Shown: piece after piece, positions 27,831-38,838 of the stretch
Position numbering within the stretch: position 1 is the first letter of the stretch
Layout of the letters: each line of letters opens with the position of its first letter
Assembly: GCF_040054535.1 (NCBI RefSeq)
Contig: NC_090780.1
Coordinates: forward strand, 3,120,001-3,184,000
Origin: Antennarius striatus
Taxonomy: Eukaryota > Chordata > Actinopteri > Lophiiformes > Antennariidae
DNA: 64,000 bases
Reading direction: 5' to 3'
The notes under the pieces: model-generated
The model's input: the letters and a program-made list of their open reading frames with translations, nothing else
Databases searched by the model: none
Told to the model about the DNA's origin: nothing
Translations under genes and position numbers: made by a program

Positions 27831-30800
27831 CTGCTATTTCAGTGATTATACCAGGTTGAAAGTGGCCAAATAAGTTCCATGTTGCTGTGATTTTGTTGAA
27901 TAATGCTTTAGATCCAAGCCTTAGGCACAAGACGTTTTTCCTTTCGACCGGCTGTAAACATACACACAACGTGTGTTCTAACAAATTTACCAGTTGTTGC
28001 TGTAAATTGTTGTAGATTAAACAACATTTGAATTAAACCTGCTTACCGCCTTATACTTCTGTGTGTCGGCAACTTCCTTTTGACAGGCGTTTGCATTTCA
28101 GTTGTCTGTCCTTTGAAGGAGAGGCGAAGCTGCTCACCCAAAGACATCATTTAATTTTTAATAATTTTTTTTTAAAATCAGCGACGTCCTTGATATACAA
28201 AAGTTGTCTCGCTATTCTTCAGCAATGACCTCTTTGTTCCACCAACCAGAAGCCTGACTGGGTCTCATCCAAAATTGAAGACATTGGCTTCTGTGCTGGC
28301 TGTGGACTTTTGGACGATGCATCAATACTGACCTCCGTAGCTCATTCTGATGGCTCTCCTCCCCAGCGCGGTGGAATAGTAATTGTACGTAGATGTGTAA
28401 ACACATGAAGGGTGCACTGAGTAAACTTTGGTCACATCTACCATTGTGCTGACTATCTCATGAACAGACTGTCAGCACGTCCACAGAACGGTTAACCACG
28501 CACATTATGACAACAACAAAAAAAAGCCCCTGGCGCAGACGTTTGACATGGCAGGCGAACCCTCCATCAACCTGTCCACACGTACAGTCAACCCTCGGTT
28601 TTCGAACATAATCCGTTCCAGAAGGCTGTTCGAAAAGCGAGTTGTTCGAAATCTGAAACTATTTTTCCCATTATAATTAATGTAAATAATTTTAATCCGT
28701 TCCAAGTCTAAAAAACAACTTTTTCTAAGTTTTTTTTTTACTGTTTTACACCATAAACTGCACTGTATACTGTTTACCATGAATAAAAAGGGGTAGAAAT
28801 AGACACTGTGTTTTATTTTAATAAAAGATATCCTATCGAACTTTGAACACGAATGCGCTACGGAGGAAGCACCCTGGCCATTCGAGTTCGCTCAGCTCCC
28901 AAGTGAGTTGCGTTCAGGTACGCTCGGCTTCTTTCGGTTTGGTCGAGAGCCGAATTTTGGTCGAGTTCAGAGATGTAAAATTCTCGGAACAGAAGCGTTC
29001 GAAAACCGAGGTTTGACTGTATAAGTAAATATACCATTTTTGAAAGTCTCCATCACACAAGTCGTTCTTTTAAACATCCATTGTTAAGGACCGAAAAACC
29101 CATTTACGCGTCAGCGATAGGTCCAAACGCAGAGGAAAAAAAATACCCATGCATGTGAGGACAAGACCATAACGACTGTGTTTCTGCACCATACTATGAA
29201 GTTTTTCAAAGAATCGTCACAGCCCAAAAAACTTTCCTGAACATGACTGTTCAGTATTTCAATGCAGAGTTTTATGTTCACAGTAATTTAAGGCTTTATT
29301 TACCTGTTGAAGACATTCTCACTGAAGGCGTACTTTTCTAGCCTCCCAAGAGGAGTCAGGTTGTCTTGTCCTGCGTCGAGGAAGGCTGTGATGCGGATGC
29401 CATCACACTCTGAACCATAGTCATCAAATCCAACTGTGGGATGGAAATAAAAGTCGTTTAATAAAGATTAAATCATTGTTACTACCATTTTTTTTTTGTT
29501 TTAGGCAGCGACTGCCTAAAAATAAAAACTTGAATGAAGAGTCAGACTCAGTTTTAAGAATGAAACAATGAATGGTGAATACAGCAGAAATGTTTAAGTT
29601 GAAATGATTTTCACATTTAATGTTCAAGCCAAAATACACAGAAGCTCTGCAGTTGGTATCTAAACGGTCTTTCAATGACCTACAACAGCGGGGCGTGTTT
29701 GTTTGTCTGTAGAACAGCTAATAATAGCACAGCGTAAAACCCTGACATGCTTCTGAGAGCTTTGAATTTCACATGTGTGAATGTTACGATGACATCTCAT
29801 ATCCCTCACTGCGGGAAGAATAGCAATCAAATATCCACGCTAGGTATATGCATGAAAATTTTCCAGTTGTTTTAGTAAAGAATTAAAGGTGTACTTACAA
29901 TCATCCAAATCATCATGGCCATCTTCAAAGTATAAAGATAGACCTGTAAAAATAAGGAAACACTGGTTTGCAAACATGTCACCAATATTCTGTATCACCA
30001 CAAGATCCACCGCTCCCTAAACAAAAATGGTTGAGTTATACATGACAAAAATATTAAGGAAATATGTTTTCTTAGTAATTTTGGGAATATATCACCATTG
30101 CCGCTCTCAACAATTACTATGTAAAAATAAAAATTGACTCCTCTGTGTGGCCTCATCAACGTTGTAATGTGATCGAGAAAAGAAATTCAGTAAAAGTCAG
30201 TAAACTCAGATACCTCAGATTCCTCTCATCAACAAGATGAAGTCAACGTATGAGAGCCGTGTGAACGCTCATAAAATATAGCTCATAAAGCTATAGCTCA
30301 CAAAATCAACAGGAATAAGTGATTTCTAAATCTCTGGTTATTTCTGATGAATTTTTATGGACTGTACACACTTTTAATTTCTCTGTCAAGGAAATACTGA
30401 CACTGGGTTTAGTTTGTTTGTGTGACTGCTGGGATGATCTTGCAAAAATCTAATGGCTGAATTTGAATGAAAGTATCAGCAAAAAATAAGGAATTGGTTT
30501 GAAAAGTGACTAATAAAAAAATTACAGCCTTTTTTTTCTAAATTTAATGCGAAGGCATTTCAATGTATTTTTAAAGTTTCTGCAGACAGACTGTCAGATG
30601 ACACGGACGCAACTCATCATTTTTTTTGGTACACTTTGACTTATTTCAGGTTATTTTTGTCTCACTGCCCAGTCAAGCATTTATTTACGTTTGACACATG
30701 AATTATTAAAAAGTCCTGTTTATATTTTTTCTGGTTCTGTGTTAAGACCAACTGATCTTGTAGGAAAACCTTGAAGTACCATGACCAAATAATAGAACCT

Positions 30801-31742
30801 CCAGAGTTTTTCATGGTCATTACTAATTTAACAGAAGCAGCTGATGCTCTACTTTCTGTTGTTTACCTACATTATGTACATATACTTGGCATTTTTCACG
30901 TTAGTAACATTTCAGTTGGACAAAGTTCGATAACGTGTGCCTTATTTACATTCAATCCTTAATAAAACATGATACATTGATACAGTAAGGGAAGTTTCTA
31001 TCGATATTCGTCTCAATCACAACTCAGAACAATAATTCAAATCAGAGTCAAGCAGCGGTCTCAGACAGAAGCATGTGGTCAGGCGGCTAATGCCAATGTT
31101 TACACCTGGGCAAGCTACAGAATCTGTTCCTAGTAATATAAAACAATTACCTCCAACAGATAACTTTAGTGTGTTGTGAAATGGTCGGGTAAAATATCTA
31201 GACGATGCGTGAAATAAAACCACCAAACGTGTGTTGGTAAAGAACAACACCTCCCTTTAGCTGTAGTTTAAAGCAGGATTTGTTCAGCTTATGGCTGAAA
31301 ATGACTTTAGCAACTAGGCTAGCATTAGCCGGTCTACTCGCTAGCCTCCGTTATAACAACACCTCGATTACAAACAAGACTGTAAATATGTGATAATGTT
31401 TAACTGCAGACAAGGGTGGCAATGGAAAAAAAACCATATATACGTACTGAGTAGTTGTGCTGTAAGAAATACTTTTAAAGTCACACATTTCGTTCACCCT
31501 GAGTAGCTTTCATAAGCTAACTGGCTTGTAATGCTAAGTTTGCTAACACGGCTTGTCCAGCCCTTGCGCTTGACTTGACTCGCTTTAGCCGCCACTCAGT
31601 CCAGATTACTGTAAATACAGTGAGGTCTGAACCGCTAAAATACTAAAATGAACTCTTATGTCCAAAATAAATAATTATGAGTTCCAATACAGAGTTAGAG
31701 TATTAAAGAAGCCACTGTCTAAAAAGTGCATTTACCTGCCAT
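18603..31742 (-). CDS. ppp4r1l: PPP4R1-family regulatory subunit of protein phosphatase 4, complete (ppp4r1l)
   Basis: HEAT-repeat scaffold predicted to bind the PP4 catalytic subunit. Twenty exons in transcript order: 31736-31742, 29899-29943, 29304-29433, 26260-26366, 25902-26044, 25572-25718, 25248-25355, 24491-24556, 24143-24301, 23780-23904, 22996-23498, 22588-22913, 22387-22473, 22094-22279, 20435-20596, 20252-20352, 19971-20091, 19546-19680, 19140-19281, 18603-18748. All GT-AG, all phases agree, 2946 nt = 981 codons plus stop. N-terminal HEAT repeats (exons 3-10; LTPLGRLEKYAFSENVFN, PTVRAELMEQVPNIA, WGIRKACAECFM) are followed by an acidic variable linker in the two large exons and C-terminal HEAT repeats (VRRTLAFSIHELAVILGDQL). 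Human PPP4R1 is 950 aa. Linkage to rab22a and vapb, rather than rab31 and vapa, identifies the PPP4R1L paralogue; the human copy is annotated as a pseudogene. Expression is untested. Confidence 0.93.
27784..27829. repeat. (TG)n microsatellite in ppp4r1l intron 3
   Basis: About 23 TG units. Simple repeat in the intron between exons 3 and 4. Confidence 0.95.
28585..29019. mobile_element. Tc1/mariner-pogo-like MITE with TA target duplication
   Basis: Starts CAGTCAACCCTCGGTTTTCG and ends with the near-exact inverse CGAAAACCGAGGTTTGACTG. TA dinucleotides flank both ends (28583-28584, 29020-29021). TTCGAA-type subterminal motifs recur inside. CAGT...CCTC termini with TA duplication fit the pogo/Tigger branch. 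435 bp without transposase, in ppp4r1l intron 3. Confidence 0.82.
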
Positions 31743-31746
31743 CTTG
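31736..31746 (-). promoter_or_regulatory. TISU/YY1-like element over the ppp4r1l start codon
   Basis: The reverse strand reads CAAGATGGCAG across the ATG, close to the TISU consensus (SAASATGGCGGC), which serves as a YY1 site and directs initiation on mRNAs with very short leaders. The coding part of exon 1 is only seven nucleotides and the splice donor follows directly. Confidence 0.5.
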
Positions 31747-32264
31747 AGTATCGGCTCGGCTCGGCGGGTTGCCGTCGTCCCGTGTGGGCTGTCACCGCCG
31801 CACGGATGTCAGTCAAACGAGGAAACAATGTACTTCCTGAAAGTACTTCCTGATGCTGGTGTTCACCTGCGGATTGTACAAAAACAACTAGTTTGGAGCC
31901 ACCGCTGGCCCTCACTGAGGGTACAGACTCGTCATAGCAGAACATAAACGCAGCCCGTGGGCTTTGTGCACTTCTAACAAAAAGAACCGGAACAGTCACG
32001 TGACTGTACTCCGAGTTCAAGATGGCGCCTGAGTAGTTCGGAGTCTTCCCGGTTAGCTAGCTAGCTGTTCACAACAATCACAATATGGCTTTAACGACGG
32101 ACTAAGAGAAACATCTACAACCACACATGAGTTGTTAACGTGGCTGCTTGTGATTACGATGAAATTAAATCGCTAATAAACACCCCGCAGAGTATTCAAG
32201 AGGTAGCAGGGAAGGAAAACTGCCAATGGTGTTTATCAAGTCATTTTAGAAGAGAGGAATCGAT
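31743..32264. promoter_or_regulatory. Bidirectional promoter, ppp4r1l (-) / rab22a (+)
   Basis: The two start codons face away from each other 522 bp apart. Sites seen: two ACTTCCTG ETS-type cores (31832-31851), a 16-bp palindrome with CACGTG (31992-32007) and AAGATGGCGCC, a YY1-type motif (32019-32029). No TATA box was evident. The layout suggests one shared housekeeping promoter; start sites are not known. Confidence 0.65.
31992..32007. promoter_or_regulatory. 16-bp palindrome with CLEAR / E-box core GTCACGTGAC
   Basis: ACAGTCACGTGACTGT is a perfect palindrome. Its core GTCACGTGAC equals the CLEAR consensus bound by TFEB/TFE3 and is also a good USF site. It lies about 260 bp upstream of the rab22a ATG and 250 bp upstream of the ppp4r1l ATG. 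Confidence 0.6.
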
Positions 32265-35200
32265 ATGGCGCTGCGAGAATTAAAAGTTTGTCTCCTCGGG
32301 GTAAGTTCACACTCATTGTTTTTTTTTTGTTTTTTTTTATTGTCACATTGTTCGTCTCACTGGACCTGTGGCATCACAGGGACCTCACATGGCTGCACCA
32401 CAACAACACACAAGTCTGTTTACATCAGTTGAGTGTGATGATGTCTGAGATCGCGTCAGTAATAACACACATCCCAACATCAAATACAGCTTTACTGGTT
32501 TTTATTATTATTATTATTATTATTACTATTTTACTATTTTACACTGGAACATTTATTCACGTTTCCATTCGTGCATCATTCGTGGCTCCTTACGTCTCTC
32601 GATCACCTGCTAATAAAACCAGAATCGAGTGCATTAACCAGAGATCACTATCAGCATTGATCGTCAAGTTATCTTTCAAATAGTTTCTTCAAGTTACCCT
32701 TTTGCCCACTTGGGGCATTTTTGGGCATTTTCTCAACTTAATTTTTTTCTTGATTTCGCTGTTACTGTTTGCAAGAACTTGAAAACCGGTGTCTTTGACT
32801 GTTTGACTGTTTTTATATATTCCATAATTCATTTTGCACCCTTTTGACACCTTAGTGCCAAAAACGTACAGAAATCAGCTATTAAATCATCATACATCAA
32901 TATTTCGCTCTGCCTTTCCCCCCATATATAAATTAGACAACACCTTGCTGCTGTTTTGATGTATCTAAGTATATGTTCCATATACACTTTATGGAACATT
33001 TAATGTTTTTTTGTAATAAATCATATATAATTCTGACATTACAAATGACCTTTAAAGGGTTGAAATCCTGAAAATTATTTTGCATTTGTTTTTTCAGGGA
33101 AGTTTTCATGTTTGTTTCTGTAATTTATGGAAAAAAGCAGGACAAATGTATGTATGATTATTTATAGCACTTTTTTGTATGTGTGTCCTTTTTTTTTTGC
33201 CATGAAGGCATCCAGGCTGTAGTGGATGCCTTCATGGAGGGAAAATTGAAATACCAGAATCAGAATGGTCAAAATGTGATATACAGTAAATAGGCCAAAC
33301 AATTTGTAGTTGTAGCCATAATCCTTGAATAACTTTTTAAATAACACAACTGGTCTTTTCTGGTGGAGCAAAATAGTCACAATCATGTTTATGCATGCCC
33401 CACTCATCACGAATGTTGTCACTAACATTATCTCAGGTTTCTCAGGCTAAATCCATTAATGGATTTTTGTCATAGGTTTTCTCACTTATGTGTCCTCATC
33501 AACTTTTATATTAAATGTGAACAATATCCTGGAACAGGAGGCAGACAGATACCTCAGAAGAGCTCACAAATATCTTGGAAGATTTACAGTGAATGTTTTC
33601 TGTTGTGATTTTACAAGTGACATCTGACTGTTTATTACACATCATTCTTATTCTGTCTCTGCAGGAGACTGGTGTCGGGAAGTCGAGTATTGTTTGGAGA
33701 TTTGTGGAGGACAGCTTTGACCCAAACATCAATCCAACAATTGGGTAGGTTTGAGCTGTTTTCTACACTAGAATTTAATTGAATACCTGCTAGTGTGTCA
33801 TCCATTTCTCAGTTAGTTTCTCTCTCACACTCCATGACTTAAGTTAGAGCAATTATTAGATAATCATTTAAGAATGAAAACAAGTCATAGCCGATTCCCT
33901 AATTCCATGTACAGTACATAATATTTACATGTAATCACAAATGGAACTAGAACGAATGCAGTCAGAGACGGCAACATCCCGCGACACCCCTGAATTTAAA
34001 ATTTTACCCTGACCTACTTTCATAGGTCAAAGATCAAAGCTAATGCTCTGACCTACTTCCATTGATCAAAGCACTAGCTTAGAAGCGGGATGTAGAAGGT
34101 TACTTCTGTTTTGTTCCGTGACATTTTTGGGTTTTTTTACAGTAAAAGTAATATTTCTAAAACACTACTTTGTAGATCGTGCCAGGCATTTAATTTCTAA
34201 TTAGAATTAAGCCCCTTTCGATGGACTTTTTTTGTAATGTTGTCTTTCTGAAGCTGGGAGACAAAGGGTTTTCAAACCTACTGATGATAATGATGACATG
34301 AAGTGGTGTCTGTTTGTTTTTCTCACTTTCTTAGACTATTAACTATGTCTCGATATTGTCAAAGAGAAAAACTGAATGAATCCGTTTTTAATGTGACACA
34401 GTAAATCAACTGTGGGTCTATTTTTTTCACCAGGGCATCTTTTATGACCAAGACAGTCCAATACCAAAATGAGCTGCACAAATTCCTGATCTGGGACACA
34501 GCAGGACAGGAACGGGTTTGTAACATTTGTATTTCTTACGTTACACAACAGACTGATGGGTTGTAAACTTGATGTATGGCTTTATAAAGCCAAACCACAA
34601 ACACACACAGATTTGATAGTATGAGTAATCAATTTTATTGGACTTCTTCATAAATGCACTGATTCCACTTGTGGTTTTCTAGGAAGTGGGAGAGCGCATG
34701 TGGCACCACTCCCTGAATCAGCCTGGGGGAAAGTAGATGGTGTAGTTATTCTTTACCACCGATAGGGGGCAGTGTTTACCATCCTTTCACTAATAATAAC
34801 CTATTTTCCTCACTGCTCTTGTTCCAGGAGTCCCCCTCCCCAAGTTTAAATGGTGATGATAATAAATTCTGTATTTGACTCACAAATATTTCAAATACTG
34901 TAGTTTTAAACTTATTCCAGATGATATGTGATCTAAACTGAGGGAGTCTTTGCTCTATTTTAGCGTTGAAGCTCACTCAGCGACAGACTGTTGGAGCACA
35001 AGGAACTACTTTCTTTGTTTGTTCAGCATTAAAATCAAGCATGTCTTTACTTTATCTTTCCACGCATTTCCATTATTCTGTATGCCTTTTTCTTTTCTAA
35101 TCCCTGCTCCTGCTGTCCTCAGAGATGTGAGATTAGATGGCCCCTGTCTGTTATCGCTTTCCCCCTGAGGTGTCAGGTTTTTCACCGCCTTGAATGGGAC

Positions 35201-38200
35201 AATAGGCCACTGGCATCTGCTTTTACTGTGTTTAAAGAGTCACTGTAACCCCATGTTTCCTTTTTTTTACCCGTTTATTAATGTCTTCTGTCTTCCTGGC
35301 AGCAGCCTCCCTATTATTACTCTCTTGTGTTGTCTTCCGTTCTATTTTATCATCCATTTCATGTCACACAAATCTGTGTTTTCACTCCCATGTGGCCAAG
35401 AGGTTCACATCTATGGAGGAAAAGCAGCAGCATTCCTTTCATTGGTTTTAAATGCAACTGTGTTTTTATACGCAGCAGAAAAATAGTGAGAGAGAGACAG
35501 AGAGAGAGATTTGATTTGTAAAATCACGTTTATTCGTAAAAGCCAAATTACGAGATAATAACGTTGACACAAAATCCAAAAGCGATTCACGTAAAAAGTA
35601 TTTTCAATTGTACTGTGCATTTCCTGAACAAAGAAACACATCTAACCATTTTACATTTATCAAACTAAAAAAAATACAGTTTTTTTTTTAAAGCTGGCAA
35701 AATTCATAAAAAACATCGAGAGGGAAACATCAAAACCAGGGAAGGAAAGCTCTGTGATATCCATGGTCCACAGGCCTTTCAAATACATGTGAGCCCAGCT
35801 GTCAGCAGATCCAATCAGACCTCCTGATTTGACTGTTACTTCTCAAAATAAGAGATCGGAACCTCATGTCTTCGCTGAATAGGAAGGTTCCTTTCAGTGT
35901 GTACACAGCTTGTGGTTTCTGCAATTAATTTGCACTTGCCGGGCATCACCGGAGCTGTTTTCTGAAGCGCTGTGTGGCCAGACATCTGGCCTGGTTCTGA
36001 TTGCTCTGTGGGTTATGGCAGAGATAGACCACACAGGACTGGTAGCGGTGTAGCCCAACACTAGCCGGTGAAACAGACGGCGCTCTCCTCAGTGCTTCTG
36101 CCAAACATCCCAAGTTGGATTCCTGTTGGCAGACTCGGGGCTAGTAACAACTATAATTATGTGGAATGTGTGCTTTCCTGAGGTAACGGTGTCACTCCAA
36201 GATGGATAGTTTATTCCATGGTATTGTAAAGGAAAATAGAATTGGCGGGAAGGCAGGTCCATTCCCAATGAAAGACATTGTGAGACATGGGTTGTTGTTT
36301 TTTTAAATATACTGGGCTAATATGTGACACATTGTTTTATTATTTTTGTTAAAGGTTGCTGGAAAAATAAGGGATTTCCGAAGCAGTTCTAATTGAAACT
36401 GAAGGGGAACATGAACCAAGCTTCATGAAAATTATCCAGTAATTGTTAGGAAAATGTGAACCACATGGTGGTACAAAAGTTAGGTGATCACCTAAGTGTC
36501 ATCTTCTGAACACAATGGATTTACTGTGTGTTCCACATTTCTAGCCAGTCTGTCTAACAGCCATCGAGATATTTCAGTCATGCCACTTGCATTGCTATAA
36601 ACAATGTATTTTAAAATGTAACGACAGCAGGAGAATTATTGGAGCCAAATTTCAACAAGCTTTGGAAATTATTGCATCAGGAAAAACACCAAAACCTGGC
36701 AAAATGAAGAACCGCCGGCCTCTCAGATGGGTTCAGAAATGCACATGCTGCTGTGATTACGTGTGGCTCGGGACCTATTACCTATTGGCTGGAGATCAAA
36801 TGTACAATGTTCCATTAACACCAAAACTCTTAAAAGTTTTTGACACGTTCTGCTCATCTTTCTGCTGATGGCTACCACATGTGTGAGGTCTGTGTGGAAA
36901 GACGTCCCCTTTAAATGAAGCCACTTGGCTGAGTGGATCTTTGGTGTCGTCAAATGGTGTGTGGAGTCGTTTTTACTCAATTATTCTCTGTTTTGTGTCC
37001 TTTACAGTTAGTATTATCAAGTTAAAAAAAATCTCCCTGGTTTGTGTCAGTAGAGTATCAGCCACATTCCAAGAAAAGCTTAGAAGACGTGTTTATCTCT
37101 GCTGATAGTGAAAGTAAAAAAACAAAACTCACTTTTGTCCCTTTTAAATTCCAAACATTAGAGATCGGAAGGAAATCAAGATTAAGAGGACAGATTGTCC
37201 GTAAAGCAGATCTTTTAAATACTTGACTCTGATCAACACATTTCATTATACATGGCTTCATCTTTGTAATTTTTGTAACTGGTTTTAGGTTGGGTTATTG
37301 TGTCACTGCCTCGCTACCACATGAGCTAAGGGTTAAATATAATGTCAGAATATCATAGAATCTAGTTTTAGGTTTGGTTGAATGGTGTACAGACATACAG
37401 ACATCTCTTCCCTGTCAAACATTGTCCGGTACTCATTATTGCTGTCTGTCTGCCTCTCCACAGTTTCGTGCTCTAGCCCCTATGTACTACAGAGGCTCGG
37501 CTGCTGCCATCATTGTTTATGACATCACAAAAGAGGTATTATTGACTGCTAATCCAATAAGTACTTATTGTATATTTACATTTTTTCCTTGTTCGTTTTA
37601 TATATCTATTTCCTAAAGTTAATGTTTCAAGTATTTTAAGAAACTGGAATAACTCTCGCATGTCTGTAAGGTAAATGCAACTTGAAGCCAGTAGCTATAA
37701 CCATTCACCTGATTGTATCTGGAGGTAATAGAATCTGCTTTCCTGCATGTGTAAAGCTCTCGTGTCTATCTTTTATATGTTGCTTTTTTATTCTGAATAG
37801 AGTGTGAAAGCGACCTGTAAAAACAGTCAGCTCTAGTAGAAAGCAAATTAGCACATTTCATAACATGTAAAAGGAATCCTTTAAGCTTTCCTGAGAGATA
37901 CTCTGTGCCTGTCGTGTAACTGGTTCATTTACCTGCCTCCTCAGGAATCCTTCCAAACTCTAAAGAACTGGGTGAAGGAGTTGCGTCAGCACGGTCCTCC
38001 TAATATAGTGGTGGCCATCGCTGGAAACAAATGTGACCTTTCAGATGCCAGGTGAACCTCTATTACAGATAATACAACAATGCTTGTGTGCAGTATCATT
38101 ATTTAAGTCCTTACGATTGTTTGCAGTAAAGTTTGGTTTAGTGTGGTAAACACTCAGATACATACATGCTTTTGGTCATCTGTGAAACTGGGAAATCCTT

Positions 38201-38838
38201 CATATAATCAGTGTAGGAATGTATTTGATGGTTATCGGTGAATGCATGAAATCAGAGCATGTATTTGCACTTCGCAGCCTAATAATTTTAACATGCTTCA
38301 TGTGTTTATAGAGAAGTGCCAGAGAAAGATGCCAAGGACTACGCCGACTCCATCCATGCCATCTTCGTTGAAACCAGTGCCAAGAATGCCATTAACATCA
38401 ACGAGGTGTTTATAGAGATAAGTGAGTGTGTTTCTTTAGCAGTTTTTGACCCAGCCTAGAAATCTCTAGGTCCCGATAAACTGTGACACACTAAGCAACA
38501 CACAACACTGAGATAATTGTCTTCCCTTTATTTGTGTTTTAAAGCAGGTAAATTATATTTTCATTACACTGAAAAAAGATTTAAGATAATTTTAAAACTT
38601 TCATAATCTTTGAGTTTTACACCAATAAATTAAATCAGTATATTGCAGGAAATGTCAGCATGAAAGTGACATCGCTAGAATACAAAATAATATAATATTA
38701 TAATATATAAGTAATACATGTAATGTGTGTTTCTCATTAGGCAAACGCATCCCTGTTGCTGATGCAGCAGGAGCAACTTCAGGGAAAGCTTTCAAACTGG
38801 GACGTCAGGCCTCAGAGTCCCGCAGGACGTGCTGCTGA
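32265..38838 (+). CDS. rab22a: Small GTPase Rab22a, complete
   Basis: Early-endosome Rab of the Rab5 subfamily that controls endosome fusion and recycling. Seven exons: 32265-32300, 33665-33744, 34434-34515, 37464-37535, 37945-38051, 38312-38421, 38741-38838; phases agree and give 194 residues, the same as human RAB22A. Visible motifs: P-loop GETGVGKSS (usually GDTGVGKSS) split by intron 1, switch I with [15 protein letters not shown] with the catalytic Gln, GNKCDL, ETSAKNA, and a double-cysteine prenylation end RRTCC. The effector region [19 protein letters not shown] and the linker [17 protein letters not shown] match RAB22A, not its paralogue RAB31. It shares a promoter region with ppp4r1l. 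The first and third introns (1.4 and 2.9 kb) hold little beyond simple repeats and a hairpin. Confidence 0.97.
32502..32525. repeat. (TTA)n repeat in rab22a intron 1
   Basis: About eight ATT/TTA units followed by imperfect copies. Confidence 0.85.
33200..33237. repeat. Perfect inverted repeat: 14-bp stem, 10-nt loop
   Basis: CCATGAAGGCATCC (33200-33213) pairs without mismatch with GGATGCCTTCATGG (33224-33237) around the loop AGGCTGTAGT. Flanking T-rich and GGGAAAA tracts could extend the stem after one mismatch. It is transcribed within rab22a intron 1. A small hairpin RNA or a chance palindrome are both possible; no known family was recognised. Confidence 0.7.

Noticed and set aside
32288-32683. 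131-codon frame after rab22a exon 1.
   Set aside because: Starts inside exon 1 in another register and continues through the intron and a (TTA)n repeat; not coding.
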